A stretch of DNA of 7,980 nt from Acetobacteraceae bacterium (GTDB taxonomy: Bacteria > Pseudomonadota > Alphaproteobacteria > Acetobacterales > Acetobacteraceae). A model generated the notes under the pieces. That model saw only the letters and a list, made by a program, of their open reading frames with translations. It was not told the origin of the DNA and did no database searches. Position numbers and translations under genes: made by a program. This document shows, piece after piece, positions 1-6,528 of this stretch (within the stretch, counting starts at the first letter, position 1; the number at the start of each line of letters is the position of its first letter). The stretch lies in the NCBI GenBank assembly GCA_947478535.1, contig CANJXD010000256.1, positions 1 through 7,980 on the forward strand. Reading direction: 5' to 3'.

Positions 1-45
1 TCGAAGACAAGCTTGCCCACCCCCAGCGGGACCGCTACCCCATGA
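1..45 (+). CDS. 3' end of an upstream gene (partial, tentative)
   Basis: Reading from base 1, fourteen codons (SKTSLPTPSGTATP) run to a TGA at 43-45. That stop overlaps the ATG at 42 of the next gene in an ATGA arrangement. The same overlap joins the next two genes at 815-818, so an operon is plausible. The product cannot be identified from this tail. The frame of the next gene is also open back to base 1 (EDKLAHPQRDRYP), so this stretch could instead be an N-terminal extension of that gene. The signal peptide just after 42 argues against the extension but does not exclude it. Confidence 0.4.
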   Translation, partial: SKTSLPTPSGTATP

Positions 46-818
46 CCCCCATGGCGCGCCGAATGCCCCGTCTGGTGACAGCCTGGCTCACTGCCATGCT
101 CCTCACCCTTGCAGCCGCCCCCTTGCGGGCGGAAACGGCCGGCTGCGGCGCGCCAGCGGAAGCGCTGGAAGCGACGCCGCTGTCCGGCACCTTCGCAGCC
201 CTCGGCGCCGGGCAGCTCCGCATCCTCGTCGTCGGCAGCGCCACCGTGCAATCCGGCGGCACCTCCGGCCCCGCCGCCACCTGGCCGGAGCGCCTGGAAC
301 GGACGCTGGGCGCGCGCGTGGCCCCCGGGCTGGTCACGGTGCAGGTGCATGGCGGGCGGGGCACCACCGCGGCGGACCACGCCCGCATCATCGCCGAACA
401 GGGTCCGCGCTTCCGCCCCCAGCTCATCATCTGGCAGCTCGGCACGGTGGAAGCCGCCCGCGGCATGCCGGCCGATGACATGGTGGAGGCGGTGCAGGAT
501 GCCGTGGTGCGCCTGCGCAACGCGCGGGGGGAACGGACGGACATCGTGCTGATGGACCCCCAATTCTCCCGCTTCTTCCGCGCCAATGCGGATGTCGAGA
601 CCTATCGGGACCGGCTCAGGCTGGTCGCCATGGCCAGTGGCGCGCAGTTGTTCAGCCGCTGGGCCATCATGCGCCACTGGGCGGAGACGGAACGGCTGGA
701 CCTGGAACGCGCGCCGCGCGCCCAGCGCACCGCGGTGGCGGATACGCTGCATGACTGCCTGGCCCAGGCGCTGACCACCTTCATCCTGACCGGCGCCCGG
801 CGGCGAGACCGGCTATGA
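42..818 (+). CDS. Secreted SGNH/GDSL-hydrolase-like protein, probably degenerate
   Basis: 258 residues. A basic start and hydrophobic stretch (about residues 10-30, ending APLRA before ETAG) form a Sec-type signal peptide, so the mature protein is probably periplasmic. The rest follows the SGNH hydrolase layout: a beta strand and turn ILVVGSAT (61-68) where block I sits, HGGRG (103-107) near block II, IIWQLGTVEA (129-138) at block III, and DTLH (234-237) at block V. A conserved-looking stretch DIVLMDPQFS and RWAIMRHW resembles alphaproteobacterial SGNH proteins with a GSSST block I. Seen here, the nucleophile position is Ala67, the block III Asn is Val136, and only the Asp/His pair D234/H237 is kept. 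A normal esterase activity is therefore doubtful; it may be a pseudoenzyme. The start at 42 is chosen for the ATGA overlap and the signal peptide; the ribosome-binding site is weak, and the frame is open upstream to the window edge. Its stop overlaps the next gene, so translation is probably coupled. Confidence 0.7.
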   Translation: MTPMARRMPRLVTAWLTAMLLTLAAAPLRAETAGCGAPAEALEATPLSGTFAALGAGQLRILVVGSATVQSGGTSGPAATWPERLERTLGARVAPGLVTVQVHGGRGTTAADHARIIAEQGPRFRPQLIIWQLGTVEAARGMPADDMVEAVQDAVVRLRNARGERTDIVLMDPQFSRFFRANADVETYRDRLRLVAMASGAQLFSRWAIMRHWAETERLDLERAPRAQRTAVADTLHDCLAQALTTFILTGARRRDRL

Positions 819-1075
819 CCGCGAACCGACGGCGCGGCAGCGGCGCCAAGGAACCAGCGGCCATCCCGGGCGCTTCGGACAGCATGATCGCACATCCGCA
901 GGGGGAAGCCGGGCCGGCGCCGATGCCGGCAACAACCATCCGCCCCTCCTCAGCGGGCGATGAAGCCTTTGACCGCTGGCTGCAGCAGGGGCTGAACCGC
1001 CTCTATGATGCCGCGCTCAGCGAACCCGTCCCGGATTCCCTGCTCCGCCTGCTGCGGGACGACAGCACCAAATAG
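815..1075 (+). CDS. NepR-like anti-sigma factor (putative)
   Basis: 86 residues. The first ~45 are low-complexity, rich in Pro, Ala, Gly and Ser, and probably disordered. The last ~37 are two amphipathic helices around LNRLYDAALSEPVPDSLLRL (60-79). The LYD...EPVPD..L.LL pattern matches the NepR family, which binds and holds the general stress sigma factor EcfG and releases it when the response regulator PhyR is phosphorylated. The protein is cytosolic with no membrane segment. The ATG at 815 overlaps the TGA of the SGNH-like gene, indicating coupled translation; the only Shine-Dalgarno-like sequence is GGCGAG at 803-808. No ecfG, phyR or histidine kinase gene is visible in the window, whereas NepR genes usually sit beside them. 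A similar EPVP motif occurs in larger zinc-less anti-sigma factors of ECF sigma factors, so it may serve another sigma factor. Identification rests on the short C-terminal motif only. Confidence 0.6.
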   Translation: MTANRRRGSGAKEPAAIPGASDSMIAHPQGEAGPAPMPATTIRPSSAGDEAFDRWLQQGLNRLYDAALSEPVPDSLLRLLRDDSTK

Positions 1076-1103
1076 CAGGCCGCGGCGGCAAGCCGTGTGG
1101 CGT

Positions 1104-2774
1104 TCAGAACAGACCCTCGATCCGCCCTTCCGCATCGAGGCCGATCGTCTCCGCCGCCGGACGGCGCGGCAGGCCGGGCATGGTCATGATCTCCCCGCAC
1201 ACAGCGACGACGAAGCCTGCACCGGCGGAAAGCCGCACATCGCGGACCGGCAGAACATGGCCCGACGGCGCACCGAGCGCGGTGGGGTCGGCGCTGAAGG
1301 AATACTGCGTCTTGGCGACGCAGACGGGCAGGTGGCCGAAGCCTTCCTGCTCCCACCGCGCCAGCTTCTGGGCGACGGCGGCGGGAATGGCGACATCCCC
1401 GGCGCGATAGATCTCCCGCGCGATGGTGTGCAGCTTCTCCGCCAGCGGCATCGCATCCGGGTATAGCGGTGCGAAGCGCGCGGCCCCTGCATCCAGCCGC
1501 GCCAGCACCGCCCGCGCGAGGTCCTGCGCGCCGGCCGCGCCGTCGCTCCAATGCGTGCAGAGAATGGCCTGGGTATCGAGCCGCGCCATCGCCGCGCGCA
1601 CCGCCTCCACCTCCGCCGCCGTATCGCTGGTGAAGCGGTTCAGCGCCACCACCACCGGCACGCCGAACTTGTGCACATTCTCGACATGGCGGGCGAGGTT
1701 GACGGCGCCGCGCTCCACCGCCGCCACATCCTCACGCCCCAGCTCGGATTTGGCGACGCCGCCATGCATCTTCAGCGCGCGCACCGTGGCGACGATGACG
1801 CAGGCATCCGGCGCAAGCCCGGCGAGGCGGCACTTGATGTCGAAGAACTTCTCCGCGCCGAGATCGGCCCCGAAGCCGGCTTCCGTCACCACCACATCGG
1901 CCAGCCCGAGGCCGAGCCGCGTCGCGACCACGCTGTTGCAGCCATGCGCGATATTCGCGAAGGGCCCGCCATGCACCAGGGCGGGGGAGCCTTCGATGGT
2001 CTGCACCAGGTTCGGCGACAGCGCATCGCGCAGCAGCGCCGCCATGGCGCCATCCGCCTTCACATCCCGCGCCGTCACCGCCGTGCCGTCCCGCCGGCGG
2101 CCGACGATCATCCGGCCGAGCCGCTCCTGCAGGTCCGCCAGGTCCCGCGCCAGGCAGAACACGGCCATCACTTCCGAGGCAACGGTGATGTCGAAGCCAT
2201 CCTCCCGCACCACGCCTTGGCTCGCGCCGCCCATGCCGACGACGCAGTCCCGCAGGTTCCGGTCGTTCATGTCCATCGCGCGGCGCCAGGTGACGCGGCG
2301 CGGATCGAGCGCGAGCTCGTTGCCCCAATAGAGGTGGTTGTCCACCATCGCCGCCAGCAGGTTGTTGGCACTGGTGATGGCGTGGAAATCGCCGGTGAAG
2401 TGAAGGTTGATGTCCTCCATCGGCAGCACCTGGGCATAGCCGCCACCCGTCGCCCCGCCTTTGACTCCAAAGCAGGGGCCAAGCGAGGGCTCCCGCAGGC
2501 AGATCATCGTCCTGGTGCCGAGGCTGTTCAGCGCATCGCCCAGCCCGACCGTGGTGGTGGTCTTGCCCTCCCCCGCCGGGGTCGGGCTGATGCCGGTGAC
2601 GAGGACGAGCTTGCCGGCCGGCCGGGCACTGGCTTCCGCCACGAAACCGGTGCCGATCTTCGCCTTGTACTTGCCGTATGGTTCCAGCGCCTCAACCGGG
2701 ATGCCGGCGCGGGCCGCGATGTCCTGGATCGGGCGGAGCGTCGCCTTGCGGGCGATCTCGAGGTCAGTGGCCAT
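1104..2774 (-). CDS. fhs: Formate--tetrahydrofolate ligase
   Basis: Cytosolic enzyme (EC 6.3.4.3) that joins formate to tetrahydrofolate using ATP, giving 10-formyltetrahydrofolate for purine and one-carbon metabolism. 556 residues from the ATG chosen here, the family's usual length. Visible motifs: the ATP-binding loop [11 protein letters not shown] (65-75), the first family signature [12 protein letters not shown], followed by [16 protein letters not shown], and the second signature [12 protein letters not shown]. The reading frame continues upstream to a TTG at 2840, but [15 protein letters not shown] right after the ATG at 2774 is the normal N terminus, so the 22-residue extension is rejected. 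A GGGGG-rich stretch lies about 12 bases before this ATG, an imperfect ribosome-binding site. One small oddity is Thr in place of the second Ala of the GGAAGGGY signature. No folD or fchA neighbour is present, so the gene seems to stand alone. It converges with the NepR-like gene, with 28 bases between stops. Confidence 0.97.
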   Translation of the reverse strand: MATDLEIARKATLRPIQDIAARAGIPVEALEPYGKYKAKIGTGFVAEASARPAGKLVLVTGISPTPAGEGKTTTTVGLGDALNSLGTRTMICLREPSLGPCFGVKGGATGGGYAQVLPMEDINLHFTGDFHAITSANNLLAAMVDNHLYWGNELALDPRRVTWRRAMDMNDRNLRDCVVGMGGASQGVVREDGFDITVASEVMAVFCLARDLADLQERLGRMIVGRRRDGTAVTARDVKADGAMAALLRDALSPNLVQTIEGSPALVHGGPFANIAHGCNSVVATRLGLGLADVVVTEAGFGADLGAEKFFDIKCRLAGLAPDACVIVATVRALKMHGGVAKSELGREDVAAVERGAVNLARHVENVHKFGVPVVVALNRFTSDTAAEVEAVRAAMARLDTQAILCTHWSDGAAGAQDLARAVLARLDAGAARFAPLYPDAMPLAEKLHTIAREIYRAGDVAIPAAVAQKLARWEQEGFGHLPVCVAKTQYSFSADPTALGAPSGHVLPVRDVRLSAGAGFVVAVCGEIMTMPGLPRRPAAETIGLDAEGRIEGLF

Positions 2775-2866
2775 GGCCTGGCGGTTCCCCCTGGAGGTAA
2801 CGATACCGCGCCTCATGACGCGAAGGTTGATTGGCGGCAAGACGGCGGCCGCCCATCTCGGAGGCC
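2775..2866. promoter_or_regulatory. Divergent intergenic region between fhs and the DUF1289 gene
   Basis: This 92-bp gap separates two divergently transcribed genes, so it should hold promoters for both. I could not find a convincing -35/-10 pair on either strand. It contains GGAGG at 2860-2864, the likely ribosome-binding site of the DUF1289 gene. No small gene or RNA was recognised. Confidence 0.4.
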
Positions 2867-3076
2867 ATGTCCAGCCCCTGCATCGATGTCTGCCGCCATG
2901 ATGAAGAAACCGGCTTCTGCCTGGGCTGTGGGATGACCCGCAAGGACCGCAAGCATTGGAAGCGGGACAAGGACCGCCGCCCCGCCATCCGCGCCGCCCT
3001 TCCCGGGCGCCTGTCCCTGCTGTCGGCGGCGGGGAACGCGGTGGGGGAAGCGGCGCGGAAGCAGAACCGGAAGTAG
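2867..3076 (+). CDS. DUF1289 family small cysteine-rich protein
   Basis: 69 residues, with the whole family pattern visible: SPCIDVC (3-9), then [11 protein letters not shown] (12-23) and W followed by a basic stretch ending LPGR. Four cysteines at 5, 9, 18 and 21 (CxxxC and CxxC) suggest a metal-binding site. The family is widespread in Proteobacteria and is often annotated as a putative Fe-S or zinc protein; its molecular role is not established. The tail after about residue 50 is basic and probably flexible. The start is set at the ATG at 2867 because the domain begins immediately; an upstream in-frame TTG at 2831 would add 12 unrelated residues. The Shine-Dalgarno GGAGG at 2860-2864 is only two bases from the ATG, unusually close. 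The stop is one base from the stop of the convergent peptidase gene, so any terminator must lie inside the neighbouring coding sequence. Confidence 0.88.
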   Translation: MSSPCIDVCRHDEETGFCLGCGMTRKDRKHWKRDKDRRPAIRAALPGRLSLLSAAGNAVGEAARKQNRK

Positions 3077-3077
3077 C

Positions 3078-4229
3078 TCAGCGATCGACGACGATCAGGT
3101 CCTGGAAACCGGCGGTCAGGCGTTCGCCGCCGCCGGGGCGGGCCACCACCACATCCTCCGTCCGCGCGCTGAAGCTGGTGGGCTGGAGGATGCTGGGCTC
3201 CACCGTGAACATCATGCCTTCCCGCAGCACCGTCGTGTCGCCCCTGGTCAGGAAGGGGGGTTCATGCACGTCCCAGCCGATGCCATGGCCCAGGCGATGG
3301 CGGAAATTCGGGCCATAGCCCGCATCCTCGATCACCTTCCGCGCGATGGCGTCCACCTCCTCGCAGGTGGTCTCCCCCACCTTCAGGGCGGCGATGCCGG
3401 CGCGTTGGGCCTCGATCACCAGGGCATGGACCCTGACCTGTTCGGCGGAGGGTTCGCCGAAATGCACGGTGCGCCCGTAATCGTAGCAGAGCCCGCCATG
3501 GGAGGCGCCGAAGTCGAACAGCACGGAAACCGGGGTCTCGATCCTGCGCTTCCAGGATTCCAGCCGCCGCCCCAGCATCAGCGGGTGGTTCGGGCCGCTG
3601 TTGTAGAGCGTGGTGGTGAAGGTGGGGCCGAGGCTGTCCTGCCGCTTCATCTGGTAGTCGATCTCGGCGACCACATCGAGTTCGGTCATGCCGAAGCGAA
3701 GTTTTGGTAGCATCTCCGTGAAGGCGGCTTCGGTCTTCCGCCCGGCCTCCCGCATCAGGGCGATCTCCTCATCGGATTTGATGAGGCGGAGTTCGCGGAT
3801 GATGGCCGTGGCGGAACAGAAGACGGCATCCGGCAGCAGCGCCTGGATGTTCACCACGCTGTCGGCATGGGCGCGGTCGCTGACCGCGATGCGCGGCTTC
3901 GCGGGCAGGCGGAATTTTCCGACGATTTCCCGCACCAGCGCAGCGGGGTCGTCCCAATCCCCCAGCACGCGCAGTTCCGTGCCCTCCGGCGCGCCGCGGC
4001 CGCCGAATTCCGCCGTCATGCGCGGCAGGGCCAGCACCGGCGGGAAGCCCGGCGCCACCCAGGCGCCTTCCAGCCAATCCCCGGGATGCAGCGTCACGCC
4101 ATACTTCGGAATGTCCCGCGCGATGCCGAAGAGGTAGTGAAGGTCGGTGCTGAGCGGGATGAAGGCGAGGTCCGCGCGGCCGCCCAGCAATTCCTGGAAG
4201 GCGGCCACACGCTCCGCGGCGATGGGCAT
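3078..4229 (-). CDS. M24 family metallopeptidase (Xaa-Pro aminopeptidase/prolidase-like)
   Basis: 383 residues with no signal peptide, so probably cytosolic. The N-terminal ~140 residues form the creatinase-like domain. The linker RELRLIKSDEEIALMREAG leads into the C-terminal pita-bread catalytic domain. All five metal ligands of family M24 can be placed: Asp239 (LFDFGA), Asp250 (YDYGRT), His315 (RLGHGIG), Glu344 (TVEPSI) and Glu358 (ARTEDVV), plus the second conserved His322 (DVHEPP). It should therefore be an active dimetal enzyme cleaving Xaa-Pro or a similar amide; some family members are creatinase-like or act on non-peptide amides, and the substrate cannot be read from the sequence. The ATG at 4229 is chosen, five bases after the stop of the upstream Bug gene; a TTG at 4238 overlapping that stop would add three residues. 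The tight spacing implies one operon with that binding protein. Family assignment is firm; substrate is unknown. Confidence 0.9.
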   Translation of the reverse strand: MPIAAERVAAFQELLGGRADLAFIPLSTDLHYLFGIARDIPKYGVTLHPGDWLEGAWVAPGFPPVLALPRMTAEFGGRGAPEGTELRVLGDWDDPAALVREIVGKFRLPAKPRIAVSDRAHADSVVNIQALLPDAVFCSATAIIRELRLIKSDEEIALMREAGRKTEAAFTEMLPKLRFGMTELDVVAEIDYQMKRQDSLGPTFTTTLYNSGPNHPLMLGRRLESWKRRIETPVSVLFDFGASHGGLCYDYGRTVHFGEPSAEQVRVHALVIEAQRAGIAALKVGETTCEEVDAIARKVIEDAGYGPNFRHRLGHGIGWDVHEPPFLTRGDTTVLREGMMFTVEPSILQPTSFSARTEDVVVARPGGGERLTAGFQDLIVVDR

Positions 4230-4234
4230 GGTTC

Positions 4235-5224
4235 TCAATCCACCGTGGCGCCGGATGCGATGACGAGCGGCCGCCAGGTCTCGACCTCCTGCGCCACGAA
4301 GGCCTGCGCATCCGCGCCGAAGCGCGTGCCGGGGTCGATCGCCAGCTGGCGGTAGCGTTCGATGATGGAGGGCAGTTCGAGGACCTCCTTCAGCACCGCG
4401 GCGAAGCGGTCCTGGATGGGCTTGGGCGTCGCGGCGGGCATCGCCATGCCGGCCCAGCCTTCGGCGACCAGGCCGGCGAAGCCGTGTTCCACGAAGGTCG
4501 GCATGTCCGGGAACAGGGGCTGGCGCGTGGGGCCGGTGATGCCGATGCCCCTGATCTGCCCGGTGCGCATCAGCCCCACGGAACTCGCGATGCCATCGAG
4601 GGTGACGGGCACGACGCCCGCCACCACGTCATTCACCGCCTGGGCGCCGCCGCGATAGGGGATGTGCTGCAATTCGATGTTCGCGACCTGCGCGAAGCGC
4701 AGCATGAACAGATGCGGCAGGGACCCGACGCCGGAGGTGGAATAGGCGATGCCAGGCCGCGCGCGGGCGGCGGCGGCGAGTTCGCCGGGGTTGGTGAAGG
4801 GCGCGTTGTTGTTCGCCATCAGCGCGTAGTAGCCGGACTGGATCATGCCGACATGCGCGAAGCTGCGCACGGGGTCCCAGGTGATGCGGCCGCGATACAG
4901 CGTGCTGCCGACGGAAAAGGCGCTGATGGCGGAGAGCAGCACCGTATACCCATCCGGCGCCGCATCCGCGACGACCCCGGTGCCGAGTGTGGCGCCAGCG
5001 CCGGGCCGGTTCTCCAGCACGAAGGGCTGGCCGAGCCGGGGCGCCATCTGTTCCGTCAGCAGACGCGCCAGCACATCCGTGGACCCGCCGGGCCCAAAGG
5101 GCACCACCAGGCGGATCGGCCGGTTGGGCCATGGCGCCTGCGCGAGCGCCGGGGCGGCCAGAAGGGCACCGCCCGCGCCCAGCAGGGCACGGCGGGGAAG
5201 GCGAGGCGTCTGGCTGGCGGTCAT
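4235..5224 (-). CDS. Bug-family tripartite tricarboxylate transporter substrate-binding protein (first copy)
   Basis: 329 residues, exported to the periplasm. The N terminus has a twin arginine at 11-12 in PRRALLG, a hydrophobic core and a likely cut after APALA (residue 28), so Tat export is possible. Bug-fold marks follow in order: PFGPGGSTD (42-50), ENRPGAG (71-77), YSTSGVGSLPHL (161-172), PYRGGAQAVNDVVAG (189-203) and FPDMPT (238-243). These proteins capture small carboxylates or similar compounds for TctA/TctB permeases; the ligand cannot be told from sequence. No tctA or tctB is in the window. The frame stays open upstream to 6049, but that part is antisense to the second Bug gene; the start at 5224 is supported by the signal peptide and by AGGA at 5231-5234, six bases before the ATG. 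The M24 peptidase follows closely, so the two are probably co-transcribed. Confidence 0.93.
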   Translation of the reverse strand: MTASQTPRLPRRALLGAGGALLAAPALAQAPWPNRPIRLVVPFGPGGSTDVLARLLTEQMAPRLGQPFVLENRPGAGATLGTGVVADAAPDGYTVLLSAISAFSVGSTLYRGRITWDPVRSFAHVGMIQSGYYALMANNNAPFTNPGELAAAARARPGIAYSTSGVGSLPHLFMLRFAQVANIELQHIPYRGGAQAVNDVVAGVVPVTLDGIASSVGLMRTGQIRGIGITGPTRQPLFPDMPTFVEHGFAGLVAEGWAGMAMPAATPKPIQDRFAAVLKEVLELPSIIERYRQLAIDPGTRFGADAQAFVAQEVETWRPLVIASGATVD

Positions 5225-5273
5225 GGCACGTCCTGTCCGATGGTTGCGGTGCCGCAGGGGTGGCGTCCCCGAA

Positions 5274-5310
5274 TTGTGAACATTGCAACATGAGGCCGTA
5301 ATCTTCGCAA
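5274..5310. promoter_or_regulatory. Imperfect inverted repeat; candidate divergent promoter/operator
   Basis: Within the 171-bp gap between the two Bug genes lies an AT-richer 37-bp element. Left arm TTGTGAACATTGC (5274-5286) and right arm GTAATCTTCGCAA (5298-5310) are inverted copies agreeing at 10 of 13 positions. Each arm supplies a -35-like hexamer for one direction. Plus strand: TTGTGA (5274-5279), 17-bp spacer, CGTAAT (5297-5302). Minus strand: TTGCGA (5310-5305), 17-bp spacer, TGCAAT (5287-5282). Every hexamer matches the sigma-70 consensus at 4 of 6 positions. The left half also contains TTG-N9-CAA (5274-5288), a pattern compatible with a LysR-type box. The promoters would overlap face to face, so the two genes could be mutually exclusive or co-regulated. 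Alphaproteobacterial promoters are loosely conserved, so this is a candidate only. Confidence 0.4.
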
Positions 5311-5395
5311 GCCGACCTCGCGCCCCCATGGCGGCCTTTCGCCAGTGCCGGGAGCGCGGCATCCTCGCCGCAACAACCAACCGGGAGAGACATCC

Positions 5396-6385
5396 ATGCG
5401 CCGCCGCACGCTGCTGACCACGCTCGCCGCCACGCCGCTGCTGCCGGGGGGTGCCCATGCCCAAGGGGCGGCGCAGGGGGCGGAGTGGCCAAGCCGGCCC
5501 GTGACCATCGTGGTGCCCTTCGTGGCCGGCGGGCCTTCCGACATCGTCGCGCGATCCATCGCCAACCGCATGGGCCAGATCATCGGCCAGCCCGTGGTGG
5601 CGGAGAACCGGCCGGGCGCGAATGGGGAAGTGGCGGCGCGCCAGGTGGTGCGCGCGGCACCGGATGGCCACACGCTGTTCGTGGGCTCCATCGGCGTCTT
5701 CGCCATCAACACCGCGCTGCGCCCGACGCTGGGCTACGACCCGCTGCGCGAACTCACCCCCATCACGCTGGCCGTCACCACGCCCAATGTCCTGGTGGTG
5801 AATGCGGAGAAGGTGCCGGTGCGCACGCTGCCGGAGATGGTGGCCTGGCTGAAGGCGAACCAGGGCCGCACCAGCTATTCCACCTCCGGCGTCGGCTCCT
5901 CCGACCATCTGACGATGGAATTGTTCAAACAGCGGACGGATACCGATCCCGTCCACGTTCCCTACCAGGGCGGCGCCGCGGCGGCCACGGACCTGATCGC
6001 GGGCAATGTCCAGCTTTCCTTCCAGAACCTCGGCACCGTCGCCGCGCATATCCAGGGCGGAAGGCTGCGCGCGATCTGCGTGACGAGCGAGGTGCGCAAC
6101 CGAATCCTGCCCGATGTGCCGACAGCGGCGGAAGCGGGTCTTTCAGATTTCGTCGTCACCTCCTGGCAGGCGGTCATGGCGCCCGCCGGCATGCCCGAAG
6201 CCCTGCTGGCGCGCGTCCATGCGGCGACGGTCGATGCGCTGCGCCACCCGGAGAACGTCCAGCGCCTCAACGCCATCGGCTTCGATGTGGTCGGGAACAG
6301 CCCGGCCGAATACCGGCGCTTCCAGGAGGCGGAAATCGCGCGGTGGAGAGGCGTGGTTCGCGACGCGAACATCCGGGCGGAATGA
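5396..6385 (+). CDS. Bug-family tripartite tricarboxylate transporter substrate-binding protein (second copy)
   Basis: 329 residues, exported. MRRRTLLTTL begins a twin-arginine-like signal, with a likely cut after AHA (residue 22). Family motifs: PFVAGGPSD (41-49), ENRPGANG (70-77), YSTSGVGSSDHL (161-172), PYQGGAAAATDLIAG (189-203) and LPDVPT (238-243). Periplasmic capture of a carboxylate-like solute is the family role; the ligand is unknown. The start is placed at 5396 because GGGAGAGA (5383-5390) ends five bases before it and the signal peptide begins there; an in-frame GTG at 5345 is rejected. From about residue 160 on, its motifs sit at the same residue numbers as in the divergent neighbour, and both proteins have 329 residues, yet the sequences differ widely. 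They are therefore paralogues of old divergence rather than a recent duplication. No permease gene is adjacent, so it would have to work with TctAB encoded elsewhere. Confidence 0.93.
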   Translation: MRRRTLLTTLAATPLLPGGAHAQGAAQGAEWPSRPVTIVVPFVAGGPSDIVARSIANRMGQIIGQPVVAENRPGANGEVAARQVVRAAPDGHTLFVGSIGVFAINTALRPTLGYDPLRELTPITLAVTTPNVLVVNAEKVPVRTLPEMVAWLKANQGRTSYSTSGVGSSDHLTMELFKQRTDTDPVHVPYQGGAAAATDLIAGNVQLSFQNLGTVAAHIQGGRLRAICVTSEVRNRILPDVPTAAEAGLSDFVVTSWQAVMAPAGMPEALLARVHAATVDALRHPENVQRLNAIGFDVVGNSPAEYRRFQEAEIARWRGVVRDANIRAE

Positions 6386-6435
6386 CGAAAAAATACTGAC
6401 ATTCCAGCAAGGTATGACCTGGCTGTTTCGCGTTC

Positions 6436-6449
6436 ATGACATGGATCAA
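6436..6449 (+). promoter_or_regulatory. FNR/FixK-like box upstream of the OmpW gene
   Basis: ATGAC-ATGG-ATCAA matches the consensus TTGAT-N4-ATCAA at 8 of 10 defined positions, with a perfect right half. It lies 79 bases before the chosen ompW start. If it acted as a class II site centred at -41.5, the transcription start would be near 6484, and a weak -10-like GATAGA is found at 6472-6477, exactly where expected. In Escherichia coli ompW is known to respond to FNR, and FixK/FNR-type control of OmpW-like proteins in oxygen-limited cells fits. No FNR-type regulator gene is in the window. Confidence 0.4.
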
Positions 6450-6528
6450 GGACGCGGCGCGGGCCTCGGCCGATAGAGGTCGCAGCGGCTGCGCAAGGGG
6501 GCGCGCCGCGGACAAAAAGGCTCAGGCT

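Noticed and set aside
1076..1103. Possible terminator between the NepR-like gene and fhs
   Set aside because: Only a 4-bp CGGC/GCCG stem without a T-run could be drawn, too weak to call.
2775..2840. TTG start adding 22 residues to fhs
   Set aside because: The family N terminus begins at the ATG at 2774 and gives the usual length.
1551..2936. 461-codon open frame on the plus strand opposite fhs
   Set aside because: It is antisense to a clear formate--tetrahydrofolate ligase, very rich in His, Arg and Ala, and has no recognisable domain. Long antisense frames are expected in such GC-rich genes.
5225..6049. N-terminal extension of the first Bug protein to 604 residues
   Set aside because: The extension runs through the divergent intergenic region and antisense to the second Bug gene. 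The signal peptide and AGGA site fix the start at 5224.
6436..6528. Upstream ompW start giving 31 extra residues
   Set aside because: The extension precedes a standard signal peptide, lacks a ribosome-binding site, and its ATG is part of the FNR-like box.
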